DNA of 64,000 nt from Pristionchus mayeri. Taxonomy: Eukaryota; Nematoda; Chromadorea; Rhabditida; Neodiplogasteridae. Positions within the stretch are counted from its first letter, which is position 1. The number at the start of each line of letters is the position of its first letter. The stretch is taken from NCBI GenBank assembly GCA_036245805.1, contig BTRK01000006.1, positions 51,701,257 through 51,765,256 on the forward strand, in the 5' to 3' direction. Below the pieces are notes generated by a model. It was not told the DNA's origin. It made no database searches and saw only the letters and a program-made list of their open reading frames with translations. The position numbers and the translations under genes were made by a program. Shown here piece by piece: positions 46,801 to 57,491 of this stretch.

Positions 46801-49800
46801 GTAAAAATTTCGAATGACAAGTCATACGTGTGTGCATTGCTACCACTCTGAACTAAGATGTATCCAGAGAATGAGTCGTTGAGTAGCCTAAATCTGCTCA
46901 TAGAGCAACATTTTTGATTACCATTTTAGTTCAATAGCACGAGCTTCAGATCTCATGACGTTTTTAATTTGTGTGATCAGCCACACTATTGAACACGAGA
47001 TTGATATAGAGATGTCTCTCAAATTCGTCATGTCCTCATCCGTTGAAATTGTGTGTAGTATGCACGCAGAATATGCCAAATTGGTTCAGAATAGTTATCA
47101 ATATGTCAGATTTATTCTAATCATGATCATTCACCCCTTTTTAGTACATTATACGTTCAAAACATGCATTTTCGGTGAAGAAAACGCATGAAACAGACTA
47201 CATTAGATGAAGTACGGATATTTTTGCTCAGAGAACGCTCAAATACATCCGAGTCGGGCTCAAAATTGAGCATAACATGTCAGTTTAGCTCAGGTTACTC
47301 AGAAAAATGCATGCGGCTGAAATTGTGGTAGAACACACACATAAACTGCACCAGTACGGCTCAAAATCCATGTAAAGCATGCCAGATCAGGCCAGATACC
47401 ATAATCATGTCAGATTTGTTCTGAACGTAGAGTCTGCCATTTTAGTGCAGAATACACTAAAACCATGCATTTTCAGCAAAAATAACACATGAAGAATACC
47501 ATATTTGAGGAAATACGAGTATTTTTGGTACAGAATGCGCCCCCAAAACACATGTGAATGTGGTTTAAAAAGGAGAACAAAAACATGTGTGGTTAGCTTA
47601 GGCTACTCAGAAATACTCATATCGTCCGGTTTGCGTGCAAAGTATGCACGATCAACTCAGAATTGTCTTAAAGATGCCAAATTTGCTCAAAAATATGAAT
47701 AAATCTGTAGTGCATGATATCCTCAAACATGTCACTTTCAGCACACAAAAAACGAGAAGTAGGTTATATTAGAGGAATATCTCTGTTTCGGCACAGAAAT
47801 CGTACAAAAACGTGAATTTGCCTAGAATGCACGCAAACTATGTTAGGATGACTCAAAATGATTACAAGGCGTATTAGATCAGCTCAAAATTGTCAGAAAC
47901 AAGTTCAATTTGCTCTGAATGTGTACAAATTTGCCTTTTTTAGTGAAGAAAACAGTCAAGAACATACCATTTTCAGAAAAGATAACTGAAAGCACACCTA
48001 AAATTACGTTAGGCTAAAATCATGCTACTGTTACTCTGAATGTGAACAAGTATGCCTTTGTTGTGCAGAATGCACTCAAAAAAGCCATTTTCATGAAATA
48101 TATCGCAAAAGCATGCCTTATAAGGAGGATATAGGATATCTTAACTCAGAATACTCTCAAAAACATGTGAGTGTTGTTCAAAAAGGATGAAATTGTGAGT
48201 AGAATGCTCATAAACTATGTTAGGATGGCTCAAAAACATGCTAATGTCCCTCTGAATGTGGACAAGTCTGCCAATGTAGTTCAGAATGTACTCAAAAACA
48301 TGTCATTTTCATGAAAGATATCACAAAAGCATGCCCTATTAGGAGGAAATACGGGTATCTTGACTCTGAATACTCTCAAAAAAGACTGAAATTGCGAGTA
48401 GAATGTATGCATATCATGTGCGTATGGTTTAAAATATGATGTTGTGGGTGATTAGTGTAATATTTTGTATAAAAGTGATATCTCATCTGTCTATTTCGGA
48501 GGTCCTAGTTGTGAGTTTCCGAAAGAAAGAGTATCAGTAGGCATAGCCCAGTGGTAGAGCATCCTAGTCATGATCTCAAAGTTGATGGTTCAATCCCTGC
48601 TAGTGCCATTGCTCCACTCCTCTGGTTTTCATGCGTGTGTGTTATGAAATTGCGTTGTCTTTAGAGAGCTGAGTCATCTTTGTTAGAAGATGTGTAATGT
48701 ATTGATTGAGTTGATATGTACTTGATTTCGGAAGAAGAAAGTGTCATGAGAACAAGGGTGATCTATATGAAATCTCTCTCTCGTGTTGTAAAGTATGTGT
48801 GGTCCAATGCAGCTGGCACCTATTTCTCTCGCACTCTCCTGCAATCTCTCTTTCAAGGTATGACCGATAGAATTGAATGGTCATGTATTATGGGCTTGTA
48901 TTGATATGAAAGAAAGCATGACAAATGAGAGGTGTTCTTAAAAGCACGAAATTACAATTCAGTTGTGTTCACATAAATATGTGTGAATGAGTAGTGTTCT
49001 GAATTGCTTGGCTCAAAACACCACTAGTTGTGATAGTCAAAATGGCCTAAGGCATAGTTCAGCAGTATAACATTCTTATAATTATCCAAAAAGTTGATGC
49101 TCAATTTATCCCTACATCTACGTTTCCTGTCCCTCTAGTTTGGCTTATCATTCTGGTTTGTGTGAGGGAGAAGACTTTGTCTTTAGCGAAATGAGACATT
49201 GGCATGTCGTTGTTAGAAGAAAATGTGTAATCCTATGATTGAGTTACTTGATTTCGCAAGATGTGCTAGACATGAAAAGGAGAGATAGAAGGGTATATCT
49301 ATGAAGTATTCTATCACATGCTACAAAGTCCAAAGCAGCTGGCACCAATTCTCTTTCTCTTAGACTCTCCTGCAAACTTTCTTACAAGGTGTGAACTATA
49401 GATCTGTATGGCAATACATGGGCATGAATTGATATGAAGAAGAAGAAATGGTAATAGGTGTTCTTTAAAAGGTAGACGAACGGCAATTCAATGGTGTTCC
49501 GAAAAAAGATATGTTAAATGGTGTTCTGAATAACTTGAACACCTACATTATTGATTAAGAAGGTAGATCAAAGATCTAGAGACCTACAGTTCTCCATTCG
49601 GCATCCTCTCTCTCCTCTACTGCGTGGGTCTCTAGTACAGCACGCCTGCGTACTAGGGCGGGGAAAATGACTCATCGAGTCGACTTGTTTACTAGTTGGA
49701 TCGAGTCGAGATCGAGTCTCTCGAGCACTCGACCCTCTCCCTTTTATTGCCCCCTAGAAGACGAGTGAGTCGATTCGGTTCGTGTCGAAATCGAGTCGGC

Positions 49801-51772
49801 GATTTTCTCAGCTCTAAGTGGTCCAAATTGCCTATTCTTAGCGCAGTTCGAATAAGCTCGATGAGAGCTATCGAACACATATACATTTTTGGGTATTTAT
49901 GCAAAAACGGTGAATATATTGAAATTCTCCACACAAACCTGAAGAAAAATCGGAAAAAATAAATCTTCATTTCTACCCTCATGATTACAGTTTTTCGACT
50001 GGTCACGTCAAGCAGAATCCAACTGTCCAAAAATTAAATGATTTGGACTACAGCGAGCTGAGAAAATCGCCTTGACTCGATTTCGACTCGAAAATGACTC
50101 GACTCACTCGTTCTCGCTTCCCGCCAAAACGAGCACTCGACGAGAGAGGGGTCATAAACACGCCTTCCCTCGAGCACTCGAAAAGAGGAGTAAACAAAGT
50201 CGAGTGCTCGAGAATCGTTTTCGCCGCCCTACTGCGTACCCTCCTCTGCACTCTCCTCAAACTACACAGTCTCTCGTCAATTCATAAATCTTTCTTAGGG
50301 AGTAGGCCGAGACTGAGTGGAGAGAATGCAACTTGGGGGATCTGAGGTAGATCAAAAGTGAGCTACCGTAATCCACGTGATCTACCAAGTGATTGGGTGA
50401 AATATCGATTAGTTTCCGCACTAGCTACCGTATACCTGATGGTTCCCGTATTAGCTACCGTGTGCCTGTTGGCTTCCACGCTAGCTACCGTATACCTGGG
50501 AAGTGGTCAACTTTGACCTACCGTATACCTGCGAAGTGGAAGGTGCATTTTAGCCTTCTTACTCTACTGCTGTTGCAATTCGCAAACCCTACAACACGGC
50601 CTCTCTACCCGCTTGAACTTTGGCGGTAATTTGTCCGGCGCCATAGCCCGCAACTCCATCGAAGACGGGCCCTGCTATAGCGTCGAAGATCGCGCCGCCC
50701 GATGGATTGTCAATGGCATTGACGACAGCCGCCAAGGCACCACTCGGGCTGCGAAATTGCTCGTGTTACTCACAATATCGAACTATTAAAAATATTTTCA
50801 AAAAATAAATCTGGGCAAAAAAATGAACCTGGCGGCATTAAATCGGATGACAACTATTTCGTAACACAGCATATCAGAAGCGGACGCAATAGACTTAATC
50901 AGCTCTAGTGCCCAAGCGTGATTGGGCACGTACCGGAATTCATCGTGGACGGCATAGTCGATGCTCGTTTTGGTGACGTCCACTGCCGTTCCTCCTGCGA
51001 TTCCGCCAGCCACCGCGCCAAATGGGCCGCCAACCAGGAACCCTAAAGCATGTACATTTTGTTAGTTTTTACCCGAATTATGGTCCAAAAAAATCATCTC
51101 GTTGAAAGTTGAAAGATTGATCATCGAGTCTGGCGGATTCGTGCAGAGAAGATTCTAGAACACGCAAGGCTTCGTTTACGACTTATAGTGAGATTCTATC
51201 TATGCAATGCAATCCAACATCCTCTCGCAAGCACACCGCAAATGACCATCTTGAAATGAGAAGAACGACCTTTTCTGACCGTCGAGGTGATAGCGGACGG
51301 TGACGCATGGAAACCTTTGGCGTGGCCCACAACAGGAATTCCATCGAGTGTGTTGAGAACTAGTTTGCCGCTCCTTTTATTAGTTTCTTTGAATTTCTCC
51401 CCGTCACCGTCCGCTATCACCTCGACAACTGCTGTCACCTGTTCAAGAAATGGGAGTAACGGAGAGTTAATATTCTTAATCGAAAAACGATGAACTCATT
51501 GTCGACCCACTATGAACGGTCAATCACTCACTCCCGATCACTCACTCTGTTGCTGGTGATCGAACGAGAATGAGTGGCATAAATAAATATTATGAGTAAG
51601 TAGCCTTATTAAATAAATAATGAAATATAATTAGCATGACCTGAGCCACGAGGGGACATTCGTGGAAAAATTTCTCCTGCGTTTCCTTAGCCCCTTCGAC
51701 ATCTCCCGTGATGAGTTGAACGCCCGACTTCAATTGGGAAACGACAGGAAGTGTTAGTATTCCCCATATTTC
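43900..51772 (-). CDS. Glycine-zipper protein of a nematode family, function unknown
   Basis: Exons on the minus strand: GILTLPVVSQLKSGVQLITG from 51772; VTAVVEVIADGDGEKF and TLDGIPVVGHAKGFHA near 51440-51280; a glycine-zipper helix (FLVGGPFGAVAGGIAGGTA, near 51040-50990) followed by DYAVHDEF; SGGAIFDAIAGPVFDGVAG and YGAGQITAKVQ near 50710-50610; then, beyond the 5.9 kb palindrome, LTKAQLAKTVAQRDAAQSLL to NAGKGVNQMTAQITALEG (44660-44490), FIDPKTGVSHQIPSSGA (44430), and a coiled, basic C-terminus ending RRMMR with TAG at 43900-43902. Glycine zippers pack in membranes or aggregates. Similar zipper-bearing proteins with an IPVVGH motif are, as far as I recall, common in nematodes. The first exon (start codon or signal peptide) was not identified. 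Confidence 0.65.
45480..46335. repeat. Diverged direct repeats in the palindrome arm
   Basis: The phrase TTTCCTCCTAATAAGGCATG, followed by CTTTTGCGATATCTTTCATG, recurs at about 45548, 45719 and 45930 with growing divergence, spaced about 170-210 bp apart. The right arm carries the inverse copies. The arms are therefore built from an old tandem repeat. Confidence 0.65.
46544..46846 (-). CDS. Orphan 100-codon open frame in the palindrome spacer
   Basis: An ATG-started frame ending in a stop at 46544 encodes a Leu/Ile/Ala-rich, positively charged and probably all-helical protein (for example IQWLVGMLAKIEIIALDRA and YLGRYQDAEKAREMLLIIA). I recognise no family. It is the only sizeable frame in the unpaired centre of the 5.9 kb palindrome, the place where an element-encoded protein would be expected. 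It could equally be chance or the last exon of something larger. Confidence 0.3.
   Translation of the reverse strand: MVAMHTRMTCHSKFLHKILQHTRLAIKQANRSEIQWLVGMLAKIEIIALDRAQRKAILNFLPTIRYLGRYQDAEKAREMLLIIAHYFIGPIVEAILSRPG
48540..48608 (+). pseudogene. tRNA-like sequence with Pol III boxes
   Basis: GGCATAG..CTAGTGCC gives a nearly complete acceptor stem. Box A reads TAGCCCAGTGG (48544-48554) and box B GGTTCAATCCC (48588-48598), both close to consensus. The anticodon arm (CTAGTCATGATCTCAAAG) does not fold well. It is best seen as a tRNA pseudogene or a SINE head. It begins a unit of about 490 bp that is repeated once downstream. Confidence 0.6.
49051..49110 (+). pseudogene. Second, decayed tRNA-like head
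   Basis: GGCATAGTTCAGCAGTATAA and AAAAGTTGATGCTCAATTTA align with the tRNA-like sequence at 48540 but box A and box B have lost key bases. It heads the second copy of the same unit. Confidence 0.5.
49654..50231. mobile_element. Non-autonomous hAT element with 8-bp target duplication
   Basis: The ends TAGGGCGGGGAAAATGA and TCGTTTTCGCCGCCCTA are in inverted orientation, and both flanks carry CTGCGTAC (49646-49653 and 50232-50239). The body of 578 bp is palindromic and dense in GAGTCGA/CACTCGA words. The empty site is preserved in the left palindrome arm near 45005-45020, which proves the insertion. Confidence 0.92.
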
Positions 51773-53036
51773 CTGAAAATATATCATCGTGCAATTAAAT
51801 GAGTGGAAAATTAAATGCCAGCATCAAAGATAATAGTCAACAAAGCAGGCATCAAAAGTCATGCAGAATCACGGAGTGATAAGGGGAGTGTAAGCAATGC
51901 ATGACGCGTATTCTGAAGTTGCGTATGAGAGGAGAGAAACTGATGGAAAGGGACCAAAACAAACAAAAGCCGTGCTAGATCATAGACCGCCCGAACGGTC
52001 ATTGAGAAGCGGTTTTATTGACTGCAGTGATCTACAGCTTCAACGTCTTGTCAGAGAAAGAGCCCAGTAGGTCAACTGCAACAACACGAACAGTGGAAAC
52101 GTCAGAAAACCTGAAACCATAGTTCGTGTCAATGATGATGCAGTGATAAATACACCCTCCATGGGTTTCGTCGAAGTTTACTAATTATCACTAATTATGT
52201 TTTTTCCATCAAAATTTGTGAGATGTGGCTGCTCTGACGATAAAATCACGCGTTCTTCGCTTGTTTATTCTGGAGTTGGTGTCGAGAATTTCGAAATGCA
52301 TATTCAAAACTGAACGGTTTTCAAAAGTTTGAACGGATGGAAGAGATAAGGAAGATTAGTAATGAGATGCTACATAGCATTTACATGTACGAATAATGTT
52401 CGTACACGACATTCTTCATATATGCACGTACATTCAAAGGGCATCTGTTCAAAGGAAAAGGGGCCTTTCCTTGCAAAGATGTGAGATTGAACAAAGAAGT
52501 TTCGAGGGAAGAAGAGATGGGAGCACTGTAAAAGAAAAGGCGTGTTGGGTAAGACTGGTATGACATCACCATCTGCGCAACTGCTTTTTGCGTTTACTCA
52601 AAAGATATTACAGATATTATCCTCTTACCTTTCGATTTTCAGAAGTCCTATCATTGGATGTTCATCAGTTTGCGGGATCTATTATCCAATTTTGTGATTA
52701 GCAAATACACTATTAGACATATTTTCGAACTGATCCATAAAAATTCATCTCATTTTTAGATCTAGCCTATCTCTTCCCAACACTTTCTCTCTGTCGGCTT
52801 TTTTTCTCAGAATCTCCCTCTCATTTGCACAGTCTCAGACCCCTCGTTAACTCTTTGAAAAGTCTCATTCTGTGCCGCGTCTATTCATCTGAACTAGCCG
52901 CTCTTCCTCCCTTGCACACTGAATTTGTTCTAATCGATCATTTAACTTCACTCTCACTTTCAGACCATACATTTTAACGACATTCTAATTTTCTTCATTC
53001 TTTGATCTGTTAAATTCAAAAACATATAAATTGCAG
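51773..53036. other. Intergenic stretch with a gene relic
   Basis: Holds the damaged exon copy at 52050-52184. Otherwise AT-rich with no supported exon, although the missing first exon of the glycine-zipper gene should be here. Confidence 0.5.
52050..52184 (+). pseudogene. Damaged copy of the secreted-protein last exon
   Basis: The sequence from GTCAGAGAAAGAGCCCAGTA to GGTTTCGTCGAAGTTTACTAA parallels the last exon at about 41022-41160, and the similarity continues about 75 bp into the 3' UTR (AATTATCACTAATTATGTTT). The codon after GCCCAG is TAG where the parent has GAG, and internal bases are lost. It is a duplicated relic with a premature stop. The signal-peptide exon was not found here. 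Confidence 0.8.
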
Positions 53037-54430
53037 ATGCTCTATCGTTGTTTCTTCTCTCTTCTCATGTTACACTCGGCGTATGGAAATCATGATGATT
53101 ACGAAATCGAAGATCACTCAGCCATTGGCAACTTTTCGACTCCTTCTCCCAACTCCACATTTCCCAATTATTCGAGTACCGCTACGATTCTGACGACATC
53201 GCCATCAACCGATCCAATCGACGCCTCGACCGCTGCTTCTAACCCTGAACCAATCCCAACGTTGCCTCTGCCGACTCTCCGCTCTCTCGAACCGGCAACT
53301 ACTATGGCTGTCATTAGTGAGACTGACTCAAGTAAGTGAGGCAAATGAGAAATTCCACACTTTTGTGACCAGATCATTTTCCCATTTCATTTCAACTACT
53401 GTTCGAAATTCGGGCTTTGTGGCTTCATTCACAGACTCTCGAGCGGTAGAGGGGTGGTTTAATGTACAGAATGAAGAGAGCGTAGTATAATTTCACCAAC
53501 TATAAAATACACCTTGTTCAGCCCCGACGCTTCAAACGTACAACGACAACGATCTCTGCAGAGTGCGCTGCAACATCAAGTGCGAAATCGTAGAGGTGGG
53601 CAAATATGTCCTTCCAATGATCACCCTTGTTCCAAGCTGGTTTGTATGATATGATATGATGTTCAATAGAATCGGATTCGATTTCGAATTTCACATATCC
53701 TCATGCAGCTCTTGACCTCCCTCTCCCATCAGTGCTCACGTTAGACCCGCGCTCTCCTCCTTTCATCTATTGAACTTGCAGGCCTCAATGGAGGAGGGGT
53801 CGACAGCACTAGAGTTCATCTGCACTCGGCCAAAGTACATTGAAGTAAGTGCTGAACAGTCAAAAGCAGGGAGAATTGGGTAAGATGTCAAGTATCGTTT
53901 GGAATTCGGGAAATCGTGTCTCACTCACTTGAACTCACTCGAAATATAGAGTAGATATAAGTCCAGTGTGAGCTATTGACAGACATTGGTTGAGTGCAAC
54001 CTATGACGAATATATAAACATCCTCATCTGAATGTGAGCATACTTGCCTGAAATGGTTAATAAATTGATTGATTGATGAGTCCATTTAAGCACCAATCCC
54101 TGCTTTCCTCCATCGAGCGAAGCCCATTCCTCCTTTCCATCCTCACAGTCATCGTAATCGGATTTGTCTCTTGCCTCATCATCACGTGCTTCCTTCTTGG
54201 ATGCACGAAAATCTCGTGAGTGATTGATTGTATTTCATCGATTTTGTATTTCAAATATTCATTTTGTATCACATTTTGATTTGATAATCTGGGTAGTTTA
54301 TCTAATTCCCATTCAATACAATTCCAATAATTTCTAAAATTACAGGACAATGCGCCTAAAGTACGCTCCCGTCTGCAACAAGCCCTCGCTTATGCGAGTT
54401 TCTCAAACGTATAACACGGATCTCCTGTGA
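53037..54430 (+). CDS. Single-pass membrane protein with CX3CX3CX17C ectodomain (gene A)
   Basis: ATG 53037 follows TTGCAG directly, which could be a trans-splice or 5' UTR acceptor. Domains in order: signal peptide (MLYRCFFSLLMLHSAYG), an acidic then Ser/Thr/Pro-rich mucin-like region with N-x-S/T sites, a cysteine block (LCRVRCNIKCEIVE), FICTRPKYIE, a TM helix (PFLLSILTVIVIGFVSCLII), and a short tail ending TYNTDLL. Five exons; the last three intron phases are 0, 0 and 2. The stop TGA at 54428-54430 lies in the terminal repeat of the palindromic element that starts at 54419, so the last residues D-L-L are encoded by transposon DNA. Paralogous to the gene at 60176-60753. Function unknown; it looks like a cell-surface receptor or mucin. 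Confidence 0.8.
53980..54079 (+). mobile_element. RTE 3' end fragment
   Basis: CCTCATCTGAATGTGAGC.., GCCTGAAATGG and the tail AAATTGATTGATTGATGA parallel the 3' end of the RTE at 39220-39266 (CCTCATCTGG.., GCCTGACGTG, TTGATTGATTGACTGA). It is a very short 5'-truncated copy in an intron of gene A. Confidence 0.6.
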
Positions 54431-55141
54431 AAATGCAGGAAAATAAGACCATCCTACGACAAAATTATTTTTCGGATCATGGATTTCGCTGTAAACGTGA
54501 GACGTACCAAAGTGAGGGCGGGGAGAACGCCTATCCACTTCATTCCTCGAAATTTGCATGTTGAACGGAGTTATGACCTACCGCGTTGGAAGGCCTTTTC
54601 TCAGTCAGTTTTTGACCTACAGAGAGCGGATTTCTTTCAATCGACTCGTAATAGAGAAATCTACAAATAAGTTCCCTTACGCTCTATGCGGAATTGACGT
54701 CTTTACATAATTTCATGCAAAAAACCGGTTTTCTCATCATAATATGCTAACTTTCTACCTTTCCTGATCAAAACATATCGATTTTTATTCTTAATTCGGA
54801 TTCCCCATCGCCGAAATTTGGTACGTACATAGTTCATTGGTCGTCGTAGGTCGAGGTACATAGCGGCACTCAGTAAGAAGAATTTGAACATAGTGCAATT
54901 TTTGAATGAAACATGTTTTGGTACGTATCTCCTCTCCAACTTATGCAAATGGAAGAACTTATACCACTTTTGGATACCTCTCAGTAGGTCTCCAACAATG
55001 ACTCAGGGGTACGAAACACTGAAGTTATTGAGCGGTTCTTCAGAAATTTGAGGTGAAATGGTCCCAAAAGTCCACTATAATATTGTATCTTCTCGATTTT
55101 TATGATTGATTCGGATTCCCCACCTTGAAATGACTTATGTA

Positions 55142-57491
55142 CAGGGTGTCCCAAAATTATTGAGACTCTAGTTCAACACATTGCCTTAGAACTTTAAGGT
55201 GAAATTTGATATAGGCAATGATATTATTCTTAAGAGGGACCAGTGCGCACACTACATTAGAAGTTTCGTGTCCATCGGCCTACCAGTGAAATAGTTGTAA
55301 CTCCGAGAAAAGTATAATATTCGGATTCGAGCTTTCATAACCAAACGGAATTTTGGCGATTGGTCTGCTTGCCTAATTTATGCGAAGCCACATGTTGTTT
55401 TATATTATATTTAGGATATGTGTGTCAAGTGGTATTAGGTAGAGACGTGACCAGCCGCTCTCTTATTTCCGTGGTTCATGAGAACATCGTAAATAATTAC
55501 ACTGAAATATGCATCTGGGAGAGCTTTGAATGGGATTAAAAGCTCTTCAACAAAAGGTATATCAATGATACTTTGGCTGAATAATCATCCAACTAAATAC
55601 ATTACTAAATTATAATTAGAGATGAATTGGTAAAGGTTTTGCAGAATACGATGGCCACAATCATTGCTGGAAATTCACAGGGCCGCTGTTTCAACATCTG
55701 ATGGGTAAAAAAATGAGTACTCTAAAAAAGGCATAGCCGGAAACGAAATTTAATATTCATTATATTTCATAACAGTTTCTGTTTATTTAGGATAGGTTGC
55801 CTGGTCAAGAACTGATCATTGAAATTCCATTTTTCAAATAACACAGAAATAAATCGATTTTGTATTATTGGAATTAATTTTCAGTCCCCTCATACAGGTA
55901 CTCCCGTACACTCCTTTTTAATTGCAAAATTGTGAAGTACTTGAGTGTATGTGTTCAATCATCCAACAATGAAAAGTCCTTAGGCATTAGAGAAGGATAA
56001 CACAAAACAGAAACTAAAATTACAAAATTACTGTGAAAAATGAATATTCGGACTCTGCGAAATAGACTTGGTTCTCCATGATTTGTAATATGGCACCAAC
56101 ATTAACAAAAGCACTATGTAAGTCCATAAATGTGCTACACAAGTCCTAAATTTGAGAGCCGAATCTCTCATAGTTTAAAAACTATGGTCAACAAAACTTT
56201 GAAAAAGCTACGGCGACCCTTCATTCGAATCAGTCCTGTTTAAATAGCTATATCAAAAACCGCAGGCAATACAAGTCAAGGCCAGTTTTATATTACAATG
56301 CGGTATTCGGCCTGTTTAATCTGTCAGAAATGTGCGAGAAAAAGTTGCGTAAAAAGTTCGCGAACTTCTGATTCTCTCCATTTCGCATGCTCTCTCTCTT
56401 TCTCTAACCAGGTCGATGAAAAGTTCACGAACTTTTCGACGAACTGTGTTCGAAAATCATACTTTTCTTTTGTTTTACTTACTTTTATAAACTATTTTTG
56501 CTTTTAACTTATGATTTCTTATAATGACAACCTTCCCTTAGCTGGAATAGCTTCAGAATACAGCGTAGTGAAAGTAAACACGGTTGGAGTATTTTTTTTC
56601 GAAAATGGGTCACCACTTTCCCCACCCTGTAATGTCAAGCTATTCCATCAGAGGGAAGGTTGTTCTTATAAGCAGTCATAAGTTAAGAGCAAAAATAATT
56701 GATAAAAATAAGTAAAACAAAAGAAAAGTACGAATTTCGAACGAATTAATGCCGGTTTTTAACGAACTTTTCAAGGAGCTGCGTGAAAAGTTAGAGAAAG
56801 GCGAGAGAGCACGCATTCTTGAGAGAGGGAAAAGGAAGTAAACAATCACTGCTTCCTTTTCCCTCTCTCAAGAACGCGTGCTCTCTCGCCTTTCTCTAAC
56901 TTTTCACGCAGCTCCTTGAAAAGTTCACGAACTTTTCGACGAACTATGTTCGAAATTCGTACTTTTCTTTTGTTTTACTTATTTTTATCAATTATTTTTG
57001 CTTTCAACTTATGACTGCTTATAAGAACAACCTTCCCTCTGATGGAATAGCTTGACATTACAGGGTGGGGAATGTGGTGGCCCATTTTCGAAAAAAATAC
57101 TCCAACCCTGTTTACTTTCACTACGCTGTATTCTGAAGCTATTCCAGCTAAGGGAAGGTTGTCATTATAAGAAGTCATAAGTTAAAAGCAAAAATAGTTT
57201 ATAAAAATAAGTAAAACAAAAGAAAAGTATGATTTTCGAATATAGTTCGTCGAAAAGTTCGTGAACTTTTCAACGACCTGGTTAGAGAAAGAGAGAGAGT
57301 ACACGAACAGGAGAGAATCAGAAGTTCGCGAACTTTTTACGCAACTTTTTACGCAACTTTTCTCGCACATTTCTGACAGATTAAACAACACGATTGTTGA
57401 TATACATGTTGTAAAAAAATGACAGCTTCAATCTTTATTTTGTATGAACTGGGTTAGAAAATCCGAGTCTCAATAATTTTGGGACACCCTG
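55142..57491. mobile_element. Mariner-type element, 2.35 kb, no transposase
   Basis: CAGGGTGTCCCAAAATTATT.. and its inverse ..TTTTGGGACACCCTG are flanked by TA. This terminus is a common mariner type. It inserted into the arm of the foldback element at 54419-58639, between matching GACTTATGTAC flanks. It carries a further palindrome inside but no transposase-like frame. Confidence 0.85.
56306..57387. repeat. Innermost palindrome
   Basis: TGTTTAATCTGTCAGAAATG faces CATTTCTGACAGATTAAACA. Arms of over 500 bp meet near 56846, where GGAAAAGGAAGTAAACAATC is followed by ACTGCTTCCTTTTCC. This is the third level of nesting after 54419-58639 and 55142-57491. Confidence 0.85.

Larger units (their letters stand above)
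44675..50568. repeat. 5.9 kb palindrome inside a gene intron
   Basis: AGTAGAGTAAGAAGGCTAAA at the left edge is matched by TTTAGCCTTCTTACTCTACT at the right edge. Arms follow each other inward for about 1.6 kb on the left (to about 46333) and 2.8 kb on the right (from about 47741). Shared landmarks: the CACCTTCCACTTCGCAGG border, a TACGGTAG block, GAGACTGTGTAG, and ATTTCGCTAAAGACAAAGTC. The right arm is longer because of a 578 bp hAT insertion (49654-50231) and an extra copy of a unit of about 490 bp (48481-49155). The 1.4 kb spacer holds one open frame. The element interrupts no coding exon. Type unknown: a foldback transposon or an inverted duplication. Confidence 0.85.
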
